A DNA stretch of 40,044 bases. It comes from Deltaproteobacteria bacterium (GTDB taxonomy: Bacteria > Desulfobacterota > GWC2-55-46). Below the pieces are notes generated by a model. That model worked only from the letters and a program-made list of their open reading frames with translations, made no database searches and had not been told where the DNA came from. The stretch covers positions 1-40,044 of the forward strand of contig JACRCC010000059.1 in NCBI GenBank assembly GCA_016234405.1. The letters are read 5' to 3'. Positions 33,750 to 40,044 of the stretch are shown one piece after another. A program made the translations under genes and the position numbers. Numbering within the stretch: the first letter of the stretch is position 1; each line of letters opens with the position of its first letter.

Positions 33750-34493
33750 ATGACCGGATATTTAAAAAACCAAAAAGGCGCGTCGGTCGTTGCGGTTGCG
33801 CTCATGTTAGCGGTCATAACGTCCATCGGGATAGTCTTTGTCTCGCTCCTCTCGACGGGAGTCGAGATTTCGGTGACGGAGCTTAACTCTGCCCGCGCCC
33901 TCTACATCGCCGAGGCCGGCGCGGAGGTTGCCGCGGCAAAATTCAAAAACGACTGGCTGTGGAAAGACGGTTACTCGGCCAAGCAAATCGGCCCAGCGCT
34001 CTGGGGAGGGTCTTTCGACCTCGAACCTTTGCAAGGCGATATGTATCCCTCTCAGACAAGCGCATCCCCGTATTGCATAGCCTTTACGAGCGAGATGGTA
34101 AATACCGCCGCAAAACCGGCAAGGACCGTCCTCGTGAGGCTCGCATGGGACCCCGCCGTCAACCCCGCGAACCTCGGTTTAGAACTTTATAACTCGGACG
34201 TATCCGCTTCGTGCGCCGCGCCCGCGCCTGCCCCGGTTGCCGCGTCTCAAACTGCCAACAACCCGGAGATATTGAGATACAAGATACCTGAGCCCGGTTC
34301 ATTTCCGACGACCGTTACATATACGGTCAGGGTTACGGGGAACGCCGGCAACGCTCACAGCCTTTCGATAATCCACCCCGACATGCCGGGTTTTTCCACT
34401 GCCGACGTTTATCGCGCGCTTATCGTTCTCGGCAAAAGCGGAGATTCGAGGAGAGAAACGGTGATTACCGTCAGGAGACTGCCGTCTTGCTGA
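33750..34493 (+). CDS. MshP/PilX-like minor pilus protein
   Basis: A 247-residue protein with the PilX-type N-terminus NQKGASVVAVALMLAVIT, which keeps a Gly-like cleavage context but lacks the +5 Glu, as in PilX/GspK/MshP. ARALYIAEAGAEVAAAKF is the usual post-helix segment. The rest is a beta-rich domain with a Pro/Ala linker (CAAPAPAPVAAS). Position equals mshP. It ends inside the start of the next gene (7-bp overlap). Confidence 0.82.
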   Translation: MTGYLKNQKGASVVAVALMLAVITSIGIVFVSLLSTGVEISVTELNSARALYIAEAGAEVAAAKFKNDWLWKDGYSAKQIGPALWGGSFDLEPLQGDMYPSQTSASPYCIAFTSEMVNTAAKPARTVLVRLAWDPAVNPANLGLELYNSDVSASCAAPAPAPVAASQTANNPEILRYKIPEPGSFPTTVTYTVRVTGNAGNAHSLSIIHPDMPGFSTADVYRALIVLGKSGDSRRETVITVRRLPSC

Positions 34494-36979
34494 ACGTGAA
34501 AAAAACAGTATATTTAGCGTTCCTCCTCATCGGTCTTTTCGCGCCGACGCTTTCTTTTGCGGCCAAAACATTCACGCTGAGCGTTCCCGGGGGCACGGAA
34601 GTTACAATGGGGGACGCGGATGCGATTATCCCGGTTACGATTACGAACGGAAGCGCAAGCGGGAGCAACATAAGAGACATAACATTCACGATAAATACCG
34701 CTTCATACAACTTCTCCTCCTCGACCATTGCGCCGGTTGGGTGGTGCATCAACGGAACGCCGACAACGGGCTCGATTAGTTTTGCGATGCTGCAGGGTGA
34801 CGGGTCATGCAGCACCGCAAATAACGGGAGCCAGATAGTCCCCGGAGGAAGTCTTACGTTTAACGTAAAAGTCCTGCCGCTCTCAGCCGCTGCGGACGTT
34901 GCAGGGGACAGTTTTCTCGACGTTACCGTAGGTGGTTTTTCACGAGGCGCGCTTCCGGCTTGGACCCGAAGGGCGCTTTGGGCCGAACTCACGGCAACGC
35001 CGTCTTCGCTTGGCGCGGGTTCCGCGATAACGCTCCAGATGCAGGTTATAAACCGCTCGACCGTAAGCCAGTCTCTTATAACGACTGCGCCTACCCCACC
35101 GTCGTTTTCAAGCGCAATTGTGACGAACACGGCTGGGCCTTATTTCGGCTCTACAACGTTGAGCGCAACGCTTAACGCAACGTCGGCAACAATCACGGTG
35201 GTCTCGACAACGGAATTTCAATCGTCCGGAACGGTAAAAATTGACTCGGAACAGATTTGCTACACCGGAAAGACCGCCACAACCCTTACGGGCGCAACTC
35301 GCGGGTGCAATGCCACGACCGCGGCCGCGCACTCATCCGGCGCCGTTGTTTATAGTTTAACCGCTTTTACGCTTGCAAGCGGGGCAAGCGCCGCCATGAC
35401 GTGGCTCTACAGCGCGGATATCACCGGCGAAGGGTATTTCAGCGCAAGGGCGCAAAATTCCACTGCAACGGCCTCGTCGGTTCTTACAAATTCCAATACC
35501 GTAAACATCGGCTCTTTTACCGCAGCCATGTCAATTACGCCTGTAAGCGTCATCTCAGGCCAAACCGTTACGGTGAACATGACCGTAACGAACAACGGAA
35601 CTTCCGCGCTCATAAACGTCGTCCCCAATGCCCTTACCCCGTGCGCGGGCGGCGCAACGGAAACCTTCACTGCAGGTCCGTCTCCGGCGAGCATCTCATC
35701 CATCGCAGGCGGGGCATCAGGCGCGTTTACGTGGACGTATACCGTAACCGGGGCAACCGGACAGACTTATTGCCTGAGCGGCGCGGCTACAGCCAACGGC
35801 CCTGTTACCACGAACACGGCCTTGTCCAACGGCGGGACAGTGGCAAGATATGCGGTCTCAGTAAGCCCAAACGTCATTGCAAGCGCCACCGCGAATCAGG
35901 CGTTCACGTGGAGCGTTTTTAACGGAGGTAGTTTTACGATTAGAAGGGTGCGAGTCGCCACGCCAACGGCGGGCGGCAACTGGACGTGTTCGTCGGTAAC
36001 CCCTCCCGTTGGGTGGAGCGCGGTGTGCGCGGCAACGGTAAGTTTCACCTCGCCCGGTTTGGCAAGCGACATACCGGCGGGCGGCACAATGAATTTCACC
36101 ATAACGTTTTCAACGACAGAGACCGTAACGACCGACAAGACCGTTCCTTTTCCAGTAACCATCAGAGACAGAGGAGGCGCAGGGGCTTCAAACACGCTCG
36201 CGTCTTCCGTAATTGTCAGCGCATACGCCCTTACCGTTACCCACTCGCCAACGGGCCCGATTGACGCGGATGGTTCGAGCCGCTACACGATGACCGCTGC
36301 TCTCACGAGCGGGGGGAGTCCGGTATCAGGCAAGACGATTACCTTCACCACCACGAACGGAACGCTAACCCCGTCAACCGCAATTACAGGCGCAACCGGC
36401 GTTGCAGCCACGCTGCTCGTATCTCCCGTGAGCACAATCGCCGCCTCCGCAACAATAACCGCCGAATATCAAAACGCGGCTTCAACGGACACCGTATATT
36501 TTACCGGATTCGTAAAACCCAATATCGCGTACTGGGGAGGGCTTGCGCCCGTGTCAGTCACGTGCGGCGGCACAAGGTCATTTACCATGACGCTTAAAAA
36601 CATCAGCGCAATCGCCATGACGCTCACGAGCGCGAGTTATTTCGCGTTTAACGATGCGTCTTGGGGCGGGTGTTCCGTGTACAAGGCCTTTCTCAATGCG
36701 GCGGACGCCGGGGCAATAGCCGCAGGCGCAGTCAAAACCGTAACGTTCGGCTCACCGACAAGCACCGGCGCGGGAGGGGGAGTAACCGTGGCAGCGTCGT
36801 TCGCAGTAGGCACATACTCGCCTGCCGCAAACGCGGCCCCCCCGCCGGAGAGCGGTTTGTTTCTCACGGACGGCGGCGGCGTAAACGACCAGTATAGAAC
36901 GGTCACGGACACGGTGAGCGTTTCCGGCGGCTGCAACTCCGTAAAAATAAACGTCATCGAGTGGTGGGAATTCCGTTAA
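34487..36979 (+). CDS. large secreted Ig-like repeat protein (MshQ position)
   Basis: An 830-residue Thr/Ala/Ser-rich exported protein with a signal peptide (KKTVYLAFLLIGLFAPTLS, then FAA). It contains tandem beta-sandwich segments with repeated NxxTV-type strands. Residues about 245-285 hold FQSSGTVKIDSEQICYTGKT followed by a TGATRGCNATTAAAHSSG stretch, a short module also seen in phage and surface proteins. Residues about 585-680 resemble a bacterial Ig-like (Big_1, invasin-type) domain (SSRYTMTAALTSGGSPVSGK). Its place after the MshP-like gene matches mshQ, so an adhesive or tip role is inferred. TTG at 34487 is 9 nt after AGGAG; GTG at 34496 is the alternative. A hairpin follows the gene. 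Confidence 0.8.
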   Translation: MLNVKKTVYLAFLLIGLFAPTLSFAAKTFTLSVPGGTEVTMGDADAIIPVTITNGSASGSNIRDITFTINTASYNFSSSTIAPVGWCINGTPTTGSISFAMLQGDGSCSTANNGSQIVPGGSLTFNVKVLPLSAAADVAGDSFLDVTVGGFSRGALPAWTRRALWAELTATPSSLGAGSAITLQMQVINRSTVSQSLITTAPTPPSFSSAIVTNTAGPYFGSTTLSATLNATSATITVVSTTEFQSSGTVKIDSEQICYTGKTATTLTGATRGCNATTAAAHSSGAVVYSLTAFTLASGASAAMTWLYSADITGEGYFSARAQNSTATASSVLTNSNTVNIGSFTAAMSITPVSVISGQTVTVNMTVTNNGTSALINVVPNALTPCAGGATETFTAGPSPASISSIAGGASGAFTWTYTVTGATGQTYCLSGAATANGPVTTNTALSNGGTVARYAVSVSPNVIASATANQAFTWSVFNGGSFTIRRVRVATPTAGGNWTCSSVTPPVGWSAVCAATVSFTSPGLASDIPAGGTMNFTITFSTTETVTTDKTVPFPVTIRDRGGAGASNTLASSVIVSAYALTVTHSPTGPIDADGSSRYTMTAALTSGGSPVSGKTITFTTTNGTLTPSTAITGATGVAATLLVSPVSTIAASATITAEYQNAASTDTVYFTGFVKPNIAYWGGLAPVSVTCGGTRSFTMTLKNISAIAMTLTSASYFAFNDASWGGCSVYKAFLNAADAGAIAAGAVKTVTFGSPTSTGAGGGVTVAASFAVGTYSPAANAAPPPESGLFLTDGGGVNDQYRTVTDTVSVSGGCNSVKINVIEWWEFR

Positions 36980-37009
36980 GGCCGTAATGCGTTAAAACAC
37001 AAAACACCC

Positions 37010-37035
37010 GGCAGGGGGAGATCCCTCCCCCTGCC
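37010..37035 (+). terminator. hairpin after the Ig-like protein gene
   Basis: Perfect 11-bp stem GGCAGGGGGAG (37010-37020) / CTCCCCCTGCC (37025-37035), loop ATCC, no T-run. Its G and C runs make it look like a long relative of the G/C palindromic elements. Confidence 0.55.
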
Positions 37036-37036
37036 A

Positions 37037-37064
37037 TTGACTAATTGATTATTGGAATTATACT
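37037..37064 (+). promoter_or_regulatory. promoter of the second pilus gene group
   Basis: TTGACT (37037-37042), 16-bp spacer, TATACT (37059-37064), directly after the hairpin and 28 nt before the MshM-like ATG. Confidence 0.65.
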
Positions 37065-37091
37065 TTAGCAGGCACGGATGCGGGGTAACGG

Positions 37092-38006
37092 ATGTACGAA
37101 AAATTCTTTTATCTAAAAGAAAGGCCGTTTCACATAACGCCCGACCCCCAGTTTCTGTATCTCAGCAAAGGCCACGGCCAGGCGTTGGACCTCATGGCCT
37201 ACGGGATACGGGACAGGAGGGGTTTCATACTCTTAACGGGCGAGGTCGGCGCCGGAAAGACCACCCGGTGCAGGGCGCTTATGAAGAGACTACGGGGGGA
37301 CAACCCCGCAGGGGGCAATACCCCCCTGCGCAGCGCGCTTGTATTAAACCCGCTTATGTCGACCTACGACCTTTTAAAGACCATAAACGCGGACTTCGGC
37401 CTCGCCGCCCCTTTTGACACTTTAAGCTCGCACAACGGGGGGATAACCCCCCTCGGAACGCTTAACGGTTTTTTGTTGAAGACGGCCTCAACGGGAGGCA
37501 ACGCGGCGCTGATAGTGGACGAGGCCCAGACCCTTACAAAGACTTCTTTGGAGATGCTCCGTATGCTTTCAAACCTCGAAACCGAGAAACAAAAGCTCTT
37601 GCAGATACTCCTTGTGGGCCAGCCTGAACTTGACGAGAGATTGAAACTTAGGGAGCTGAGGCAATTGAATCAGCGCGTTGCCGTAAGATGCCGCCTCGCG
37701 CCGCTTGACCTCGCGGACACCGGCGCATACATAGAAAAACGCATCGCAACGGCAGGGGGAAGGGGGAGTGTGCTCATCAGCAAGGACGCGGTAAAACTCA
37801 TTCACGTAAAGAGCGGCGGGGTGCCGCGTTCGATAAACATCACCTGCGACAGGGCGCTTACCGCGGCCTTTGTGGAGGGTAAAAGGGTTGTAGACCGCCG
37901 TATAGCGGGCATGGCAGTAAAGGAACTTGAGAGCGAGGGCTTCTTGAAAGACGATTCGAGGGAAGGCCCGCTGCGCGCGCTAATCAGCTATATACACCGC
38001 ACCTGA
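37092..38006 (+). CDS. AAA ATPase, MshM/ExeA (GspA) family
   Basis: A 304-residue ExeA-type ATPase that helps assemble the secretin through the cell wall in type II secretion and MSHA systems. The start MYEKFFYLKERPFHITPDPQ is diagnostic. Walker A is GEVGAGKTT near residue 52 and Walker B ALIVDEAQ near 140, followed by MLRMLSNLETEKQKLLQILL and VGQPEL. Two loops absent from usual family members, RGDNPAGGNTPLR (about 67-80) and NGGITPLG (about 115-122), are encoded by G/C palindromic elements and lie between conserved blocks. The C-terminal peptidoglycan-binding region of ExeA is absent, as in MshM. Confidence 0.88.
   Translation: MYEKFFYLKERPFHITPDPQFLYLSKGHGQALDLMAYGIRDRRGFILLTGEVGAGKTTRCRALMKRLRGDNPAGGNTPLRSALVLNPLMSTYDLLKTINADFGLAAPFDTLSSHNGGITPLGTLNGFLLKTASTGGNAALIVDEAQTLTKTSLEMLRMLSNLETEKQKLLQILLVGQPELDERLKLRELRQLNQRVAVRCRLAPLDLADTGAYIEKRIATAGGRGSVLISKDAVKLIHVKSGGVPRSINITCDRALTAAFVEGKRVVDRRIAGMAVKELESEGFLKDDSREGPLRALISYIHRT
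37294..37326. repeat. G/C palindromic element, double (in MshM-like gene)
   Basis: GGGGGGACAACCCC, then GCA, then GGGGGCAATACCCCCC. Read as GDNPAGGNTPL; the minus-strand copy at 621-654 gives [12 protein letters not shown]. Confidence 0.75.
37437..37452. repeat. G/C palindromic element, single (in MshM-like gene)
   Basis: GGGGGGATAACCCCCC, in frame as Gly-Gly-Ile-Thr-Pro-Leu. Confidence 0.75.
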
Positions 38007-38007
38007 A

Positions 38008-38039
38008 GGGGGGGGTATCCCCGCTTGGGGTAATTTCCC
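38008..38039. repeat. G/C palindromic element, double, intergenic
   Basis: A run of eight G, TAT, CCCC, GCTT, GGGG, TAATTT, CCC. It begins right after the stop codon of the MshM-like gene. Confidence 0.65.
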
Positions 38040-38165
38040 TCGTTTTGACGCGCAAAAATTCCATCCGGTCAAGAGCGCCTTCACCAAGAAAATCATCCAA
38101 TCCCCGTTTAAAGCATGTCCTCTAACGCATTACCGGGGCACACGGGGATATGAATACCGGCGACA

Positions 38166-38178
38166 GGGGTAATCCCCC
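38166..38178. repeat. G/C palindromic element, single, intergenic
   Basis: GGGGTAATCCCCC, 13 nt before the MshN-like start codon; GAGAGGGG after it serves as ribosome site. Confidence 0.65.
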
Positions 38179-38190
38179 TGAGAGGGGTTC

Positions 38191-39036
38191 ATGAGCATAA
38201 TTCACGATGCCCTGAAAAAGGTCGAGGGGGGAGTTACCGTCTTAGACGGCAATTTTTCCAACGCAGGGGGTTTCCCCCCCGCAGCCGGACTGCGCGCGCC
38301 GCGAGGAGACACGTTAGCGCAAACGCAGGGTGAAAACGGCCCAAGGGGGGTATCCCCCCGCAGTTTGACCTTTGTCCTTTTGCTTGGAGTCCTTTTAGTC
38401 TCATCCGCCTCATGGGTTTTTCTCCAAAAGAGAAGCCTGTCAAACGCAGACCATTATCCGCCAGTAATTCAGGAGGGGGTTTGGCCCCCCTTGGGGGTTA
38501 TCCCCCCCTTGATGGCGGTAAAAACTCCGGTCGCCGCAATTGCCGATAACCCTCTAAAAAACGGCATAGAGCTTTACAGGGCGGGCAAACTCGATGACGC
38601 GCTCTCACAGTTGAAACTCGCGCTTGTTGCAGCGCCCGACAACCCCGTTATCCACAACAATATCGGCGCAGTTTATGCCGCTAAAAATGAATATACTATT
38701 GCGGAGCAGTTTTTCATAAAGGCATCCGAGCTTAACCCGAACTATGCCGAGGCCTTCAACAACCGGGGCGCGGTTGTCATCAAACAAGGGGGGGATACCC
38801 CCCTCGGACGGGGTGGTGAGGCGATAGGGTATTTCAAAAAGGCCCTCGCCATAAATCCCGGATACGTTGACGCGCATCTTAACGCGGCCTCGGCTTATGA
38901 AAAAAACGGAGACGCGGAAAGCGCCCTTACGCATTACAGGTCGTATCTTGAGCTGAGCACGGACAATGAAATTAAGGCGAAAATGGCGGAAAAAATCACG
39001 GCGCTCATGGGCGCAATTTTGTTGGGTCAGCGGTGA
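38191..39036 (+). CDS. MshN-like TPR membrane protein
   Basis: A 281-residue protein. The N-terminus MSIIHDALKKVE is the GspB/MshN-type cytoplasmic start, followed by one transmembrane helix (FVLLLGVLLVSSASWVFL, about 62-80) and three to four TPR repeats in the periplasm (NGIELYRAGKLDDALSQLKL, PDNPVIHNNIGAVYAAKNEY, ELNPNYAEAFNNRGAVVIK, INPGYVDAHLNAASAYEKNG). It carries four G/C palindromic elements, giving GGFPPA, RGVSPR, EGVWPPLGVIPPL and GGDTPLG. The third lies in the linker before the TPRs and the fourth inside a TPR turn. In MSHA systems MshN partners the ATPase encoded just upstream. Confidence 0.82.
   Translation: MSIIHDALKKVEGGVTVLDGNFSNAGGFPPAAGLRAPRGDTLAQTQGENGPRGVSPRSLTFVLLLGVLLVSSASWVFLQKRSLSNADHYPPVIQEGVWPPLGVIPPLMAVKTPVAAIADNPLKNGIELYRAGKLDDALSQLKLALVAAPDNPVIHNNIGAVYAAKNEYTIAEQFFIKASELNPNYAEAFNNRGAVVIKQGGDTPLGRGGEAIGYFKKALAINPGYVDAHLNAASAYEKNGDAESALTHYRSYLELSTDNEIKAKMAEKITALMGAILLGQR
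38266..38280. repeat. G/C palindromic element, single (in MshN-like gene)
   Basis: GGGGGTTTCCCCCCC, read as Gly-Gly-Phe-Pro-Pro in the cytoplasmic linker. Confidence 0.7.
38345..38359. repeat. G/C palindromic element, single (in MshN-like gene)
   Basis: GGGGGGTATCCCCCC, read as Arg-Gly-Val-Ser-Pro, just before the transmembrane helix. Confidence 0.75.
38475..38507. repeat. G/C palindromic element, double (in MshN-like gene)
   Basis: GGGGGTTTGGCCCCCC, then TT, then GGGGGTTATCCCCCC. Read as EGVWPPLGVIPPL. Almost identical to the copy at 39997. Confidence 0.8.
38788..38803. repeat. G/C palindromic element, single (in MshN-like gene)
   Basis: GGGGGGGATACCCCCC, read as Gly-Gly-Asp-Thr-Pro-Leu inside a TPR turn. 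Confidence 0.75.
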
Positions 39037-39061
39037 AATTAAGCGGTAAAAGGCTCTGATG

Positions 39062-40044
39062 ATGCCGTTCTTCCATGGGGCGCTATACCCCTCGAAAAAT
39101 CTTATTGGCATAGACGCGGGGGCATACTCAACGAAGATAGTCTGGCTCAAGGGGGGAGGCGCAGGCTCGTATAGGCTCAAATCCGCTTTCTACGCAAGGT
39201 CACCCGCCGATAAAAACGCGGGTTTTTTGCGCGCTATCGCCAATGCTCAAAGGCTGACAGGTAAAAAGGTTGCCACCGTTCTCTACGGCCCGGAACTCCT
39301 TGTAAGACGCATAACGCTACCGCCGATGCCCGACAAAGACCTGCGCGAAGCGGTCAAATGGGAGATAAGAAAAGAATCCGCGATACCCGCCGATGAACTC
39401 GTCTGCGACTACGTCGTGCCCGACGACAAGGCATCCGAGGGACTTCTCTCTATCATCGCGTTTGCGGCGAGGCGGGGCGCGGTGGACGGCATCATGTCCG
39501 AATTCAAATCCGCAGGCGTGGAGGTCAGGGTCGTCGAGACCGTGCCTACGGCGCTGCTCTCTTCCTTCGATGCCAATAACGTATGGGAAGAAGGCGTCAA
39601 CTACGCGTTCATTGATATCGGACTCACGGCCTCGACCCTTGCGATATTTAAAAACCGCAAACTCGTCTTTGTGCGCGAGATGGCCTTTGGGGGCGCCGAG
39701 ATAACGGGCGCGCTCTCTTCAGAAACCGGCAAAAACGAGGATGAATGCGATGAGATTAAGGCATCGTGTTCGCTCGAAAAGGGTGTCGCCCCATTTGCGG
39801 TTGTTGCGAAGTTCATCGAAAGGCTTTGCTCGGACATCCACAGGTCTTTTGAATACTATCAGGCCCAATATAGAGGCGGGCAGGTGGACCGTCTCTTTCT
39901 CTCAGGGGGTACCGCCCGCATGAAGCACATTGACGGTTTTATGACCGAGACGCTCGGCATCCCCGCCTTCGCCGATGACCCTTTGAGAAAGACCAAGGGG
40001 GTTTTGCCCCCCTTGGGGGTTTCGCCCTCTTCGACGGAGGAGAG
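39062..40044 (+). CDS. pilM: PilM/MshI-like actin-fold pilus assembly protein, right end cut
   Basis: An open frame of 327 codons that continues past the window. It has the actin-like first phosphate loop (NLIGIDAGAYSTKIVWLKGG), the PilM segment LPPMPDKDLREAVKWEIRKE, the second phosphate region (NYAFIDIGLTASTLAIF), REMAFGGAEIT and the adenosine-binding RLFLSGGTARMKHIDGFM. PilM forms a cytoplasmic ring that binds PilN and links to the ATPase and platform. The start may be ATG 39059 or 39062. A double G/C palindromic element encodes GVLPPLGVSP near residues 312-321, where homologues have the NPF/DP segment. PilN-, PilO- and secretin-type genes are expected to follow outside the window. Confidence 0.85.
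   Translation, partial: MPFFHGALYPSKNLIGIDAGAYSTKIVWLKGGGAGSYRLKSAFYARSPADKNAGFLRAIANAQRLTGKKVATVLYGPELLVRRITLPPMPDKDLREAVKWEIRKESAIPADELVCDYVVPDDKASEGLLSIIAFAARRGAVDGIMSEFKSAGVEVRVVETVPTALLSSFDANNVWEEGVNYAFIDIGLTASTLAIFKNRKLVFVREMAFGGAEITGALSSETGKNEDECDEIKASCSLEKGVAPFAVVAKFIERLCSDIHRSFEYYQAQYRGGQVDRLFLSGGTARMKHIDGFMTETLGIPAFADDPLRKTKGVLPPLGVSPSSTEE
39905..39917. repeat. possible degenerate G/C palindromic element
   Basis: GGGGGTACCGCCC lies within the conserved SGGTAR motif of PilM, so it may be ordinary coding sequence and not an inserted copy. Confidence 0.25.
39997..40027. repeat. G/C palindromic element, double (in pilM-like gene)
   Basis: GGGGGTTTTGCCCCCC, then TT, then GGGGGTTTCGCCC. 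Second half is degenerate. Close match to 38475-38507. Confidence 0.75.

Larger units (their letters stand above)
38007..38190. other. gap between MshM- and MshN-like genes
   Basis: A 184-nt gap without a supported gene. It holds one double and one single G/C palindromic element and otherwise no promoter or terminator that I can defend. Confidence 0.5.

Noticed and set aside
36313-36330. G6 run in the Ig-like protein gene as a palindromic element copy
   Set aside because: No matching C-run follows within the usual distance; it encodes an ordinary Gly-Gly-Ser turn.
37294-40027. The G/C palindromes as a CRISPR array
   Set aside because: Copies are far too short, spacing is irregular and they lie in frame inside conserved genes. 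No cas gene is near.

Overview
The window looks like chromosomal DNA of a Gram-negative bacterium, probably a free-living or uncultivated lineage near Nitrospirota or Desulfobacterota. This placement is an inference. It rests on the gene order pheA-hisC-aroF-tyrA-aroA-cmk-ispH-rpsA-sppA-ihfB, on a two-subunit ATP-citrate lyase next to a monomeric NADP isocitrate dehydrogenase (reductive TCA cycle), on an MSHA-type pilus locus, and on several lipoproteins. GC content is moderate to high except in a short AT-rich island at about 18.85-19.75 kb. No rRNA, tRNA or CRISPR array was found.

Layout. 1-0.1 kb: frameshifted 5' fragment of an IS3-type transposase. 0.25-2.4 kb (minus strand): Nudix hydrolase, galT and a rubrerythrin-like protein. 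2.4-3.6 kb: a 28-residue Lys/Ala-rich peptide with a consensus promoter and terminator, then a nitrilase-family amidohydrolase. 3.85-15.0 kb: a long plus-strand block for aromatic amino acid synthesis (pheA, hisC, aroF, tyrA, aroA), with an ankyrin lipoprotein inside it, running into cmk, ispH, rpsA, sppA, an HU/IHF gene and a HIT hydrolase. Several neighbours overlap by 4 bp. 15.04-16.04 kb: two unknown exported proteins. 16.1-23.98 kb: a reductive-TCA group made of a structured leader, monomeric isocitrate dehydrogenase, an inserted HigBA-type toxin-antitoxin pair, a tiny lipoprotein, and aclB-aclA. 24.0-40.04 kb: an MSHA-type type IV pilus locus (MshE-, MshG-, MshB- and MshA-like; two large membrane proteins; four further pseudopilin/PilX-type proteins; a large Ig-like secreted protein in the MshQ position; MshM-, MshN- and MshI/PilM-like), cut off by the right edge.

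How the parts work together. The aromatic block covers the committed DAHP synthase step, EPSP synthase and both branches from prephenate. Isocitrate dehydrogenase and ATP-citrate lyase supply two of the diagnostic steps of reductive TCA carbon fixation. The pilus genes would build a thin envelope-spanning fibre, with the large Ig-like protein as a candidate surface or tip component.

Most unusual signals. (1) A family of very short G/C palindromes (G4-8, a 3-6 nt A/T-rich centre, C4-7; single about 15 bp or tandem about 33 bp) is scattered through the window and crowded into 37.2-40.0 kb. Most copies lie inside genes, in frame, adding Gly/Pro-rich loops such as GGITPL or GVIPPL. (2) The isocitrate dehydrogenase gene has a leader of about 330 nt with a near-consensus promoter, several stems and a terminator-like T-run. 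(3) The large ATP-citrate lyase subunit is divergent and long (902 aa).
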